Of a DNA stretch of 64,000 nt, positions 26,201-37,913 are shown one piece after another. The notes beneath the pieces are model-generated. The model did no database searches and was not told the DNA's origin. It was given only the letters and a program-made list of their open reading frames with translations. Origin of the DNA: Onthophagus taurus (lineage: Eukaryota > Arthropoda > Insecta > Coleoptera > Scarabaeidae). Position numbers and translations under genes: made by a program. How positions within the stretch are numbered: position 1 is the stretch's first letter; every line of letters starts with the position of its first letter. The stretch is taken from contig NC_091975.1 of the NCBI RefSeq assembly GCF_036711975.1, positions 3,164,501 through 3,228,500 of the forward strand, in the 5' to 3' direction.

Positions 26201-28929
26201 TTAAAAGTAAATGCTGTGCTTTTTATTATGATTAAGTTCTTTTGTGTAAAACGACTTTTAAAAACTAATCTAAAACTTGCGTGTTTGTAAGTTGTACTAT
26301 TGTAGTAAATATGTTTGTGCTTAAGCAAAGAAAAAAAATTAAATGGCTTGAAAACGATCGAGTTTGAATCGTTTATTGCTTCAATAAAACTTTTTCATGA
26401 TGCGCAAAACTTCAAACAATCTCCTTGAAACTTTTTCTGGGAATTCTAAAGAAATTCATGGTTTTGATTTGAATAGAAATTGTTTAATTTAAAGAAAAAC
26501 AAATTTAAACAAGTAATCAAAAATTAATTTAGTTTTGTGTTATAACAGAAAGTTTATTAACTTGGATATAATAAGGTTGATATTAAATTTTTACTAATAT
26601 TGAATAAAAGGCAAGACTTAAACTGGTTAGTATAATTAATATATATTTAATATTAATAAACTTTTGACTGTTATTATTTGATTAAAGATTTTGAAACGTT
26701 GTACAATATGAAATGTAGCAATATGTGCTTGTAAAATTGTATGGGCTAGATTTAATTGTGTCTTACTTTCTACATGAGCGTGTATTTAGGAAGCACTAAC
26801 TGTGAGTAAGCCAATATCGTAATAAATTCTCCATGCGCCAACACAAAAATATTTTTCTCGATGTCTGTTTATGAGGAAACCTTCATGTACAGGAAGTTCA
26901 AGGAAATGTGTTAGACCTCCAAAATTAATGATTAATGGCCAATTAATGATTAAATGATATTCTCTCATACCGCTCGCATAAGTTATGATTAATATTTTAC
27001 ATATCCATTCATATTTCAAAAACTAATTGAGATATCAAGATGGTTTAAAGTCCGTTTTATAGCAAATTTAATCTAGTTTTGACACACAAAAAATAATTCT
27101 TTCGATTCTATAGATTTTGAAGATAGAATTTTTTTAATTCAACCTCGCGATTATTGAGGTAAATTAATTATAAAATTAAATTAATATTTAGTGTGTTGAA
27201 AATCATTTTCTTATTTCTGTAATTTATGACTTGGTGTATTATTTTTTTAATTCATATCAAAATCATTTGAATTAAACATTTTCAAACTTCAATTAAACGG
27301 AATAATTAATGAAAAGTATCAAGCGCGTAAATTAACGAGATGAAAGCATCCAATCCAAACCTAACAAAACTTTGTCATTAGCCCCCTTTTTTCTTTTTCA
27401 AATGCAAATTGAGTTGAAGTATGTGCAAATTTTTTTTTATGTCAACTTTTATGATAATGTGAGATAATAATTTAAGCCCGCAATGCGTGGAAAGGAAATA
27501 TAAATGGAGCTTATCTTCGTAATTAACAACAGTTAACAACTTCCCGAGAGTTATTCACACCGAAAATACCTCGCAACATGGCCAAATAAATAGCACGAAA
27601 TAATTCGCGTTATCTCCTAAATTATTTACTCCCAACGAAAAAATAAAAGATGTAAATGAAATGAATCTCGTGTTTAAGTATTCAATCGGTCTCGATGGAA
27701 CAATTTCCCGCAACATCTCCCGAATCGAAATTGCACCTTAGTTGTCTTGAAAATTGCCAATTGTCACGATTCCTGTAGATATTTTACATCGTAATCAGGA
27801 ACTGCGATGTAATCAGCAGTAAATTTTGATTCTCGTTTTCTTTGTGTGATTTAACTTGAATTTAAATGATTTTCAAGCTTTAAAATGACAGATTCTATTT
27901 AAAATGATTTATGGGCTTAGTGGAAAATTTATTATTTCTACATTTCCGGTTATTTAAAAATTTTAGTTAATCTAAGTAACGTTTTAGTAGAATAAAAAAT
28001 CTAGAATTAAAACACTTAAAATGGGTGAGATTTAATTAGTCGTGTAAAAACGCGAAGAGATAAAAAATTTTAGAAGGAATTAAATGATTTTGCATTTTTA
28101 ACCAGTTACAAAAATTAGTATGCAAATTATAAATAAAATTTTTTTACTTACCAAGCATTTTTAAAACCCTCCTCGATGATTGATTGTTATGATGCTTGCG
28201 ATTTGGACAAATATAAATATTTCCACCTGACCTTCTCGAGTCTGAACTATCTCTGTTTAACATATTGGTTGAATTTTTTAATTTAATCGCGATTAAAATA
28301 TAAAGTACAGTGATTAAAGTCATTGGGGCACAAAAAAATAGGAAGGTTGAGACTTCAAAAGAATGCTCGATGATGGGATACACCGTCAAACACTGAATCG
28401 TTTCTGGATCGCCGTATATTTGTTCTTGCACTCCCAATTGCAAAGCTTGGGGAATTGCAAAACCAATCGCAACCAACCAAATAAATACAATCATTTTTGT
28501 GATACGCGACAATTTAGCCATTGTATGCGATAAAAACGGGTGGCAAATCGCAACATACCGTTCAACGGTAAAAGCTGTAATCGTTAAAACGGTTGCGTTC
28601 GCTGAAGTCTCCGAAAAAAATCCCCGAAGCAAACAAAAAGTGTAACCGAAAACGTAAGGATAACGCGACCAAATTTGATACATCTCCTGTGGTAATCCCG
28701 AAACTAAAAGTAACAAATCCGAAATTGATAGACTAAATAAATAGTAATTTGTTGCAGTGTGCATCGTTTTATTTTTTGCTATCACTATACACGTACTTAT
28801 GTTGCCGGTTAATCCCGATATGAAAATAATCGCGTATAAGACCGTTATGGGTATAACTATGTATAAACTATCGCGTTTTGGGCCGTAGTCCACCAGGACG
28901 TAAAGAGATTCGTTCGTAAAGTTCTCCAT
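14271..28929 (-). CDS. Pyrokinin/PBAN-type neuropeptide GPCR (receptor B), 5 coding exons
   Basis: Paralog of receptor A. Coding exons on the - strand: 28152-28929, 17798-18021, 17190-17383, 14859-15302 and 14271-14448. The junction phases are 1, 0, 2 and 2, giving 605 aa. The start ATG at 28929 begins MENFTNESLY, with glycosylation sites. TM1 runs about residues 22-44; the ERY motif is at 123-125; the block TVERYVAICHPFLSHTM is shared with receptor A. Exon 2 holds TM6 (FFICWAPFHAQRLFAIY) and TM7 (NPVLYNIM). Exons 3-5 form a long cytosolic tail with a Cys-rich WCCWKCC patch that may be palmitoylated. The first two introns match receptor A in position and phase, showing common descent. Exon 5 is the least certain: without it the frame ends at TAA within the splice donor of exon 4 (…VLASR). 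Intron 1 is about 10.1 kb. Confidence 0.88.
15728..15965 (+). repeat. Two short direct repeats in receptor B intron 3
   Basis: About 40 bases near 15732-15773 (CGATGGAAAGTTCATCTTAT and following A/G-rich sequence) recur with substitutions at 15929-15965, roughly 198 bases on. Both copies are open on the + strand (MESxxYEKEE-like). The unit may derive from a transposon exon. No function is assigned. Confidence 0.45.
16094..16312 (-). pseudogene. piggyBac-like transposase C-terminal zinc-finger remnant
   Basis: A 72-codon open frame on the - strand, antisense to nothing known and sharing the strand of the receptor B intron it sits in. It ends with a Cys/His-rich block: RKCRS…CENCSAKARPHSKC, then CSVYLCCNERKNCF and SEYH before the stop. 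The order C-x-C…C-x2-C…C-x2-C.VYLC…CF..YH resembles the cysteine-rich DNA-binding domain at the end of piggyBac-family transposases. The catalytic DDD domain is absent, so it is a fragment. No splice signals tie it to receptor B. Confidence 0.5.
16273..16641. repeat. Two-copy tandem repeat (about 179 and 190 bp) in receptor B intron 3
   Basis: Copy 1 (16273-16451) and copy 2 (16452-16641) both start with a TTGAGAAAAAA block. Both contain GGAAGCCGTGTTTATTGAAA, then AAAGCTCAAAGCTTTC, then ATGATGTATAATAATTGTTG. A third start of the unit (TTTTGAGAAAAAA) follows at 16642. Copy 2 carries a short insertion (GGAATAAGACTTG region). It is non-coding. Confidence 0.75.
18321..19880. repeat. Degenerate repeat family, three copies
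   Basis: Units starting near 18321, 18488 and 19737 share a TTTTCACTTCAATTA.AAATTTATTC-like start. Further along they share a CTTTAAGCTTTAAA.TGACATAAAAATTATAT-like segment and a TTTGTAACT block. The first two are adjacent, with a period of about 167 bases. Similar TTTAAAGCTTAAA blocks near 21380 and 21550 may be older members. Confidence 0.5.
22831..22899. repeat. CCGGATAT-rich block, possible hAT subterminal fragment
   Basis: About 70 bases contain five CCGG-centred words (GCCGGATATC, GGCCGGATATCCG, TATCCGGC, ATCCGGCC) in both orientations, in otherwise AT-rich DNA. The same words occur inside the left end of the hAT derivative at 57628-58073. No terminal repeats or target duplications are visible here, so it is a fragment. 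Confidence 0.5.
25287..25565 (+). repeat. Tandemly arranged A-B-A repeat
   Basis: Block A (25287-25385) includes CTAGATTAAATTTGCTATAA and GATATCTCAATTAG, then TTTTGAGATAT. Block B (about 25440-25490) includes ATGGTTTTCAACACATTAAA. A diverged second A follows (25500-25565), period about 187 bases. The same blocks occur on the other strand at 27013-27230. Confidence 0.6.
27013..27230 (-). repeat. Inverted copy of the A/B repeat
   Basis: Read on the - strand, this stretch repeats block B (TTTTCAACACACTAAATATT) and then block A (CTAGATTAAATTTGCTATAA, then TTGATATCTCAATTAG), matching 25287-25490 at high identity. The block order is permuted, as expected if both pieces come from a longer …A-B-A-B… tandem array. 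Confidence 0.6.
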
Positions 28930-31530
28930 CGCGATGCTCAGCCAATTTGAAACTGGCGCTCGTACGAAACTCGCAAACCTGAATGAAACTTCTCATCTAT
29001 ACGGAACGAAAGCATGCGCTTTAGAAGCGATTTCGATTCTTAGTAAAAACTATGTGGTACACAACTTGTAAACAATTAAAAGTATTTTAAAAAGATTGAA
29101 ATAAATTGAAATTTATGTTCTTAAATTATTAAATTTAAAAATATGATTTAAACATTTGTTTTCGTTTTATCTACATTATTGCTATTTAATTTCAATTTAG
29201 ATTTGCCCTAAAAAAGAGATTGATTCACTTTTTTCCTATATATGAAACACTACAATATTTAGCAATTGGAGTGCACTGTAAGCTTCGCTTCTTCAACCTT
29301 CATGTACAACTTCCCCGGTACAAACACTCTCAACCTAGTCTTTAGTACACATTACATAAATTTCCTTCATTTTCATCCCAATCCAACCTAACCCCGAACA
29401 CCTTGTTCCAAAATTTCGGTACCAACATGGAAACATCACCACTTCTTCTCTTGAACGTTAAAGTTCTTTGCCAGGTTGTCATTACATTCATACTTTATGA
29501 TTGTTTTCTCTGAACATCCTTGGTGTTGTGTATTTAGCCCCGTTTAAATGATTTATCATCAGCTTATTTGTTTCTAATAGTTCTGAAATAAATTATCTCT
29601 AATAAATATAAAGTCAACAATTACGGAAGTTATTCAAACTTTTCGTATAACTATTTCATGTTTAGCCAATTTATAGCAAGATCTTTTATTTAATAAGTAA
29701 ATACAGTTTTCCACAGTAACTGAAATGAAATGTCTTCGCAATTCTCTTACGACGTTCGATATTTACATTTCCCTTTGATAAAAATTTCCTGACGTTTTGT
29801 ATTACCCCATTAATATGAATTTTAAAGGAACGCTTGTAAAACTATAGAATGTGATATGCACACTGACACAACTCAACAAAAATGTAAATTTCATATTTAT
29901 AAATTCATACTCTTTTTTTTGTACATTTTGTATTGATTATTGTGATTGTTAGAAACTAAACAAGCTATTTTGATGAATTCATTCAAGATTACAATTCATG
30001 GTAAGATTGCATTTAATTCATCTGAAATTCAATTCAAATCATGTTTTAGGTGAAGCGATATTAATCAAGCCCTTCGTTAGAACAAACTTAACTATATATT
30101 TACTTCCTCACTTCTAATTACAAATAAAGTTGTCATTTTCGGTTTCGCAGTTCCCTTTTGTCCATTTCATCTTTTACTTCGACAAATTTTTCTTTTATCA
30201 CCTCTTTATTTCCCCGGGGAAAAAAGTTTTATTTCTTTTTGTAGCTCAAGTACACAAACAAACAAAAATTATTAAGCAAGTATTATGCTTGAACGCACTT
30301 GAATGACACACTTATGCCCATGGACGCATTCTCTTCATTTGTTGTTGACTATTATTAACTGCTCGTTGCGTTGTGTAGGTATATCATACATCGATGAAAG
30401 CCCGGAGGGAAATACATCCCTCGATAATCTATTAGTGTTCTTCAGGCCATTCCAGTCTATAATTGGGTGCTTCTCCCAACCCAATGTTGAAAACCGAACG
30501 CAGCCAAATGGAAAAGTGGGCTTGACTATAACAGCGTGTTCCCACTTTTCAAAAACATCGAATCTCTTGACTGAAGTGTCACTGTTGGCATTGAACCCAA
30601 CATATCAATAACTTTAATACTTTTTTACTAGAGTACTTAATAAGAGTACTTTTTTTGCTAAGAATTAATTAGGGAATTCAAAAATATAATCGATCTTATA
30701 ATTATACCCAGAGGCGTAGAAGTTATTGGACACAGAATGAAGTCATTTCGAAAATTTAAAGTTTTTAGTGTTTAAATTAAATTTGTAAACAGCAAATGGA
30801 TAAGCAACAGGATTTTACGAGCCCTTTTTTATTTTTTTTAACCATCGCAAAAAGCGATGAAAATCAAATACAAAAAAATTACATGTTAAAAATTTAGAAT
30901 GTACTCCAATATCTTTTTTTATTGTTTTTTATTTTATTCATTGTATTTTTTATTGTCTATTACAAAGGCTGATGTTTCGAGTTTATATTGAGTCAGTGAT
31001 ATGTCGTTAAAATGCATAGAATTATAAATAGCGTGTAGGAGATTCAACAAGAATCTATCTATGTATAATGTAAACAAGGTGTAGTAATAATATTGTTGTT
31101 AAATAATAATGGAGTATTATTTAAGTAATAAAGTTTTAGCTTGTACGATATAGAATATATCCCGATAAATATTGTACAGTAACACAATTCACTTCACGTC
31201 TATTGTATATCTGGAGAAGGAAAATTTTATTTTTCGCTTTATTTAGGAATGTGCACAGTATTTCATTGTAAAAATTCGTAATCGATTTTCATTGATGCAT
31301 TCTGAATATACGAAATTCCTCTTGCTTACAATTTAAAATTGCATTATGCTTTTTCACAAAGAATTTAGTAATCTGTTTCATAAATGGCTGTTTCATTTTA
31401 CATCCCCTAACTTTTTTATACGTTTTTATTCCTCCCATTTCTTGTAGTAGGTTCAACCTGATTAAATGAAAAAAGGCGGCGTTTTATTTAATTGCAATTT
31501 TTTATTTGATATTCTCTATTTTTTTTTACA
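28930..31530. other. Intergenic DNA between receptor B and ceramidase
   Basis: It includes the receptor B 5' leader. A likely acceptor (TTTCATTCAG on the - strand, near 28978) suggests a further untranslated exon upstream. A 102-codon open frame (30303-30611, +) has no motif, signal peptide or splice context that I recognise. The rest is AT-rich and non-coding. Confidence 0.5.
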
Positions 31531-31536
31531 TTTATT
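31531..31536 (-). promoter_or_regulatory. Poly(A) signal of ceramidase
   Basis: AATAAA on the - strand, 72 bases past the stop codon. Confidence 0.6.
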
Positions 31537-31607
31537 TACAAAGAAAAGGCAAGAATTGAAATCGTCGTAATAAAAGAAGTTATAAGAAAACTAAAATAAA
31601 CTCTTAA

Positions 31608-34600
31608 TTAAGCAACTTGAAAAGTGTTTGAAACCCCGATGTATTCAACCGGGGCTGCGAACAAAGACTTAGATTTTCCAAAGTGACGAATCCTGTAAGT
31701 TCCGGGCGATGTTCCTTCTGGAATAGTCCATTCGATGGTTACTTCTTGGGTCGCCAAATAAGTACGTTCCCACTTGAACTTTGTTTCCCACATAGCATCA
31801 TTAGCAACAACCGTCCAATAATCACCGTCTTGTCTTTCAACCGTTAAGAAAGTGCTACCGTGTTTTAAATCATTTCTTGGATGACCAGCAACCTAAAAAG
31901 TCAATAAATTAAAATCCATCTTAATTAAACCAAAAGTAACTTACAAAAACAGCCGAAACTGTATCTCCAATACTCGCAGTTTTAGCTGGCTGTGTCTTGC
32001 AAGTACCAAAATCATTATCCAAATCAGGTGTATCCAAAAGAACTGGCGCAACTAAACTTAAAAGCTTCGATGTGTCGAAAGAATGTGGGGTTGGGCCGCT
32101 ATCTAAACTTCCACCGTTCAACAAAGCGGTAGCCAATTTTTGATATTGCGAAAGATAAATTCCGTGTGTATGTGGACCATAAACTGTTGATGCACCTTCA
32201 TAACGTTGCAACTAAAACAAAAAGCATAAACTAAATATTAAGCAATACTGTCGTAGTTTGTAACGAAACGTTCAGTGTAAAAATAAAAGAAGTTGTTTCA
32301 ATTGGATGAGGATTTGTTGATTAAATCGTTCAAATAATACTTATTTTTCTCGAAACTCGCAACTCAAATATACAGGGGAATTAACTAGAAACTAACTTGA
32401 TATTCTTCGTAAGTAGTAATATAATCGGTGTAATGATTCGACAATCCGGCAAGGATAACAGTAGATTCCGCTCCAGCACCATTCGTTGTCATTACATTCT
32501 TAATAACGTTCTTTAATCGCCTGCCGGCCATCGTAGTAAATTCACCGGGAACGGCTGCGATTGCAACATTTCCGATCATTGCCAATTGCGTCGAAACGAT
32601 TTTAGGTTGCCACTCATAAGGATCTTTCATTTGACCCGTCGCCAATAAAATTGGTTTGGGAGCGTGACAATCAATATCTTCTTGTGAAGGTTTCGCTAAG
32701 ATTGATCTCACCATATTCCATAAAGAAGTTCCTTCACCAGTCATACCTTAAGGCAAAAAAATCAAAAATTAATAGAATTAATTAATATAATAACAATTTA
32801 ATTTTTTACCTTGTACAAAATCGAATTCTCCAGGTCCATCTGTTGTTCCTGCAGCGAAACTGTAACCCATAGCTGAATTACAACCCTTACCGGTAATCGT
32901 GGAACCATCTCCAAGCGTGTATTGAGCGGTTTGCGACGGCATATCAACAAATTGATGAATAACATTAACTGATCCGGTTACTTCGCGCGCATTTGCCCCA
33001 GACATTAATTCTAAAGCCTTCGTGTACATATTCGTGGCAATAATTTCAGTGCTTTCGAACATATCTTCACCAGGACCTGAGGCAATGCAATTAGTTACAG
33101 TTCCACCACAAGAACTTGCTACTTCATCGCATGGAAGACCAGTATCAATACAAATTGGGCCTTTCGTGTTTGGTGAAACGTCACCAAGATTTGTTGACGC
33201 GAAAGCGGAAACAATTTTGCCCTAAAATTAAAACAATAATAAATAAAAATGTTTTTCAATTTTTTTTAATTTCTCTACCTCTCCTGGGAATGCGTTATTA
33301 TTTAAGTGTTTTTCCATTAAAAGGGCTGCGTAACCGACGTTATCCGAGGTGATTAAGTGGTTGGTGTTATTCATGGACACTGGGTGCACCGGGAACCAAT
33401 TAATAAGGCCGAGTATGTTGTCGGAGTTATCGACGAATTTTAATTGATACATGTCTTTATCAACGTTGTAATCATATCTAAAATTAAGAAATTAAGTTTA
33501 ATTTTTTAATTACCAAAATTATATGATGAATTGAACTTTTATAAAAATAAATAAAAAATATTTACTTCTTTCTGGTTTATATTAGAGAGCTGTAATTTAT
33601 AGGAAATATTGAAAAGAAGATGAAGGAAACCAATAAGGCAGAAATCAATAAGAAAGTAACAAAATTCAAAAAGCATCTTTTTGTCCTTATTGCAAAGAAA
33701 GAAAAAAGTTTGATTAAAAATCGTGCTCTGAGCCTGAACTTATTATATATTATTATATAGTCACGAAAATATATTTTTGGCGGCCGTGAATAATTACGTC
33801 CGAGACCCTTTTCTAAAATATCTCAAAGGGTTTTCTTAATATTGTATAAAAAAGTAAATATAGGATAACTATACTAGTTGAAACTTTATATGCCTCTAAA
33901 TTTTTCAAGATAAAGAATGATAGCAGATATCAATTTAAAATTAGTCATATAAGGATTTTGCAACCAATATACACTTTTCATTCGTGACAACACATACTGT
34001 AAAGACTCGGCCGCAACCGACCTTGGTTTAACCATAGCAGAGAAAGTGCGATGACGCTTAATAAAGCCGAGGTTGCTTGAGGCTTAAGCAGTACAATTAC
34101 AATTTCGAACAACACTCTACTACCTCGGCTGCAAGCGACCTCGGCTCAATTAAGCGATATTGTACTTCTGCTGTCATACTTATGCTTTAACTTAATTCGT
34201 AGTTTCACAAGTTGTTAATGGCAAAACTCGGGATTCGGAGCATGTTACAGAAAACCTTTTAGAACAAAAGTTGTAGCAAATTTTATTTTTAACAATATTG
34301 CTTTCTTATACTTTTGCTCTTAGATTCATAGATATAGAGAGAAATACGAAACTATAGAAAATTGGATGAATTTGTTGTTTTTTCAAGATGTTGATGTTGA
34401 TCTAAGCATATTAGAAAAAAACTTTTTGAACAAAAGTTGTAGCAAATTTTATTCTTAACACATTGCTCTGTTTCACTTTTGCTCTGAGATGTATAAATGT
34501 CGAGAGAAATACAAAAATAGATAGAAGTATTCGTAGTTTCACAAGTTGATAATGGGTAATAATAATAAGTTAAAAAAAAATTCTTACTGTGATCTTTCTG

Positions 34601-35483
34601 ATTCGGGATTTTGTAAATAAGAAGCCGGACTCCTATTGATGTTACTATCCAAAAGAATTCCATTATTAAGAATAACTTTTCCATTAACAATATTTTCGTG
34701 TGCCTTAGTAATAGCTCTGGTAATTCCTTCAACGTAACCATCATAGGTTTGTTTAACAAATCCAAGAACGGTGACGTCAAACATAAAGTGTTGCATAAAT
34801 CCTCCAGGTGTTCCGTGAGTGTGAGTTCCACTAATAATCACGTTTTGAATGTTGTAAGTGTCCCCATAAACTTTTGACAAATTTTCAATAACCTAATTTA
34901 AAAATAAGTAAATAAGTAATAAATTTTATTATTTTTTAGTAACACTTTTTTGTTGTAATAAATCAAAGTTAAAAAAAGTGTTGAAAACGAGAGTATCCCC
35001 GTTGGGAAATCTCGAAATCTGTTTTTGTACGGAAAGGAACCAAATCATTTTAAGGATTTCTCCGCGTTTTTTTCCTACTTTTTCCACATTATTCGCCATA
35101 AAGAAGGATATAATTGGGGTGGTATCACTTTTATATTAAGTATCATGTTACTTACGGCCTCTCTTAATCCGTAACCGATCATTCCAACGTCAACGCTGAC
35201 GAAAGCCACTCTTTTTGTCCCATCTCCAATAATAAAAGCTCGAGCGAATTGTCTTAAATGAATTCCAGCACCTTTTTGTGCCAATTGAGCATAACCCATC
35301 TTAATTAAAAATTAAATTAATTAAAAAAAAATTAATTTTACGATTTTAACTTACAAAGTTTACACCTGCAGCTGGTCCTGTACAATCAGCAATACCAACA
35401 CCAATTTGATATCCACTGATTGAAGCAATTATTGATGATAACAATAATGTTATGGAGAGCAGTTTGAAACTGTTCTTCCACAT
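31608..35483 (-). CDS. CDase: Neutral ceramidase, 8 coding exons
   Basis: Zinc-dependent amidohydrolase that splits ceramide into sphingosine and fatty acid, usually secreted or facing the outside. Exons on the - strand: 35355-35483, 35156-35299, 34588-34892, 33279-33477, 32810-33221, 32397-32746, 31945-32211 and 31608-31892. Phases all fit; 696 aa, the usual size. Residues 1-24 (MWKNSFKLL…) form a signal peptide. The mature enzyme begins YQIGVGIADCTGPAA. The zinc-site motif SGTHTHGTPGG has the HTH at 115-117. The amidase hexapeptide GDVSPN places the catalytic Ser at 275. The later zinc region TTYEEY…RYEGASTVYGPHT is intact, and the C-terminal immunoglobulin-like domain ends NTFQVA. All key residues seen are present, so it is probably active. 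A 5'-UTR intron acceptor (TTTTTTAG) lies just before the ATG. No Thr/Ser-rich mucin stalk is visible, as usual outside vertebrates. Confidence 0.95.
34006..34150. repeat. CCTCGGCT-type repeat in ceramidase intron 3
   Basis: Three variants of a 25-base word lie within 145 bases: ACTCGGCCGCAACCGACCTT (34004-34023), its inverse near 34065-34088 (GCCGAGGTTGCTTGAGGC), and CCTCGGCTGCAAGCGACCTC (34123-34142). A fourth lies far away at 50293-50317 in the CRF-BP gene. They stand out by GC content. Origin unknown. Confidence 0.55.
34197..34552. repeat. Tandem duplication in ceramidase intron 3
   Basis: A unit containing GAACAAAAGTTGTAGCAAAT, then CTTTTGCTCT and GAGAGAAATAC, occurs at about 34251-34350 and again at about 34420-34515, period near 166 bases. 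The word TTCGTAGTTTCACAAGTTG flanks the pair at 34197 and 34531. The flank shows that the whole block is a repeated tandem module. It is non-coding. Confidence 0.65.
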
Positions 35484-36052
35484 TTTAGTATCTAAAAAAT
35501 AATAATTTAGTTTTAAATTCGCATAAATATGGTTTGAAATAAATGCAATTAAAGTTAATTATTGTTAAATAAAAGAAAATGTTAAAAACTGGATTAACTC
35601 TTTAAATTAAAAGGAAAGTTTTGAAGTTTTAATACGTTTTATGTAATGAGTAAAAGTTTGGTATATATTTTTAAATCAAGGTCGATTTATTCTTTTATGT
35701 TTAAATGATTATAAAGTTACCAAAAAAAATTTTTAAAAAATAGTAACATTAATGTCAATCATATTTATGTGTTTTGGCAAAATGATCGATGGAAATGTTT
35801 TTCATTTAAACAAGAATCAGATTCAGATAAAAATCTAAAAGGAGATCAATCAATCTCACTTAAACTTGGAGTGCTTTACACCTTGTTACCACTTGATCAA
35901 CTTGAAAAGATAAAAATCACATGTAATTTTTGCAATTGTAATAATAAATTTGTAATTTCTTATTTATTTTAATGAATTTAAAAAAAAATAAATCTTTATT
36001 TTAATTTGTATTACTTATTTTACTTTCTTGTCATCTAATTAATTAATTAAAT

Positions 36053-36147
36053 GTTTACCAAATTCCGTAGACACAATTCCAATAAAAACCACTACAGTGC
36101 ACTTTAAACGAAACTGATTCGAAACGTTTCAGGAACCGATATTTATA
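36053..36147 (-). promoter_or_regulatory. Core promoter and first untranslated exon of ceramidase
   Basis: On the - strand a TATAAAT box (36141-36147) is followed 32 bases later by the insect initiator TCAGTT (36117-36112). A donor-like GGTAAAC (36059-36053) would close a short first exon of about 57 bases. It would join the acceptor just before the ATG at 35483. Spacing of TATA and Inr is textbook; use in vivo is inferred. Confidence 0.6.
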
Positions 36148-37913
36148 GAGGCGCATCTTCCTTATCAAAAAAATTATACAAAATAGATAACAATTTCTTT
36201 ATTCAAGATTCACGCGACCAATCACTTTGATATACATATCGACTATAACTCAATAACACACAGATAGTGTTTGGTGTATTGTTGATGCACAGAAGAGTTA
36301 TGTTGGCCGCGTTAAAATAACTAGCACACAAAACGGTGGCTTCAGATTAATCCCACCAACCTTGTTGTTGACTTCGAAAGTGGTCAATGTCATCGTTTGT
36401 AATTTTTGTTTTGTAGTTTCACGCGGTTCATTCGGTTGATGACTTAAGGTTAATTAAACGATTAGATTCTGAAGGATTATTGACTTTTTTAACTGTTGCA
36501 ATTCAAGAAAATGACCATAAAGCGTTATGTAACAATTTGTATTCGATTTGAGTATTTATTCAAGACATGAATTTTACATGATTACGTTTAGAACGTGAAT
36601 TAACAGGGTCGGATTAACCTAAATATAATTTTTAATTGAATTTCAGCGCAAATTTAAAAAAAAATATTTATATTATGGCACTGATAGCACAATATGAGTG
36701 CTTATAATGTCTTCCGCAGCCCATTGGTAGGACATGTTAGAACAGCTTTGACCATATTGCAACCTGTTAGTATATTTGGAAATTTTAAAGTAACATTGTG
36801 TTTTGAGAAAAAAAGTTATATGTCAAAAATGTCCCGAGGTAGAACACTCCCCTGTATAAAAATAACTTTGTATATTTTTTTAACAATTTAGATTTAAATT
36901 TGCTTTTATAAACTCGTTAATTTAGCTATAACAAAGAATTCCATCACAAAAGATAATCCTATTAAGTACAGAGGATACTTTTATGAACATATTTCCCGTT
37001 TTTTATAGCTTTATGGCGGTCTGAAAACATAAATAGGGGTCATTTTTAATAAAAAAATCTTAGATTAAACTTTTTTATTATCAATGGGAAAACACAAAAT
37101 TATTATTTAAATTGAAAGCTACTAAAACTAGCGAAAATCTTTTCTGATTTTTAAATCCACTTCCCACTTTTCCACCTTAATGGCAAAGTTCACTTTAGCA
37201 AAGTGAAATAAAGAACGTTAAAACGTCAAATGATCCGTAAATTTATACCGTTTTCTAGATAATCTCTTTCTATACAATTTATTAGGTAAAAATAATCGAT
37301 ATGAATTATTCGGAAACTTGTAGGTTAGAATTAATAAGATTTACGTCAAAATTGAATTTTTAGGTTATGTTTAGTTTGACATTTGACATAAAACCTTCAA
37401 AATCAAAATTGTTATTCATTAATTAGTTATTTAAGAAAAGTAAGTAGTTTTTAGTTTTGATTTACTTAGTTATTAAAAATTTGATCGATTTCTTGATTAA
37501 AATACTGAAATGCTTTAGCAATCAGATATAAATCGACGTTTCGTAAAAATTATTATTTATTAAAAATCAATTGAATTAAATCAATCGATACATCAAAAAG
37601 TATTCGAAAACGTCGTGTCAAACCATATTTAAGATAACGTCGTCGATCTATCACACTTCTATGCCAATTACGCACCTTTTTTATTAATTTTTTTCTGAGG
37701 AACTAAATATTTAGAGGTTAGACCACAAGCAAAGGTTGTTTTCAAATTTAATTTAAAGTGTAACTCACTGTTTCGAGATATCAATTATCATTATAAATAA
37801 AAAGGATATCACTAAATTAATATAAGTTTAATAATAAAATTTATTGTAGGATTTTAAAAAGTAGTAATCTATTTTTTTTAACCAATTGATAATAGATGGC
37901 GCGACTAATTAAA
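36148..37913. other. Intergenic DNA between ceramidase and Mms4/EME1
   Basis: AT-rich with no recognised gene. The open frame at 36694-36891 has no family signal. One perfect CTCF-like core, TAGATGGCGC (37893-37902, +), lies just past the EME1 poly(A) signal. Confidence 0.5.

Larger units (their letters stand above)
18022..28151 (-). other. Receptor B intron 1, 10.1 kb, no nested gene recognised
   Basis: The stretch between the first two receptor B coding exons. The only longer open frames (22433-22663 and 26786-27019, both -) are AT-rich, lack family motifs and look accidental. The content is degenerate repeats (listed separately), poly(A)/poly(T) tracts and unique AT-rich DNA. Regulatory elements for the receptor may be here but cannot be identified by eye. 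Confidence 0.6.

Noticed and set aside
30303-30611. 102-codon open frame on + strand
   Set aside because: No recognisable family, signal peptide or splice sites. It may be a transposon scrap or chance; not enough to call.
34352-34880. 159-codon - strand frame overlapping ceramidase exon 3
   Set aside because: Different frame from the SGTHTHGTPGG-bearing exon; it runs through the repeat-filled intron.
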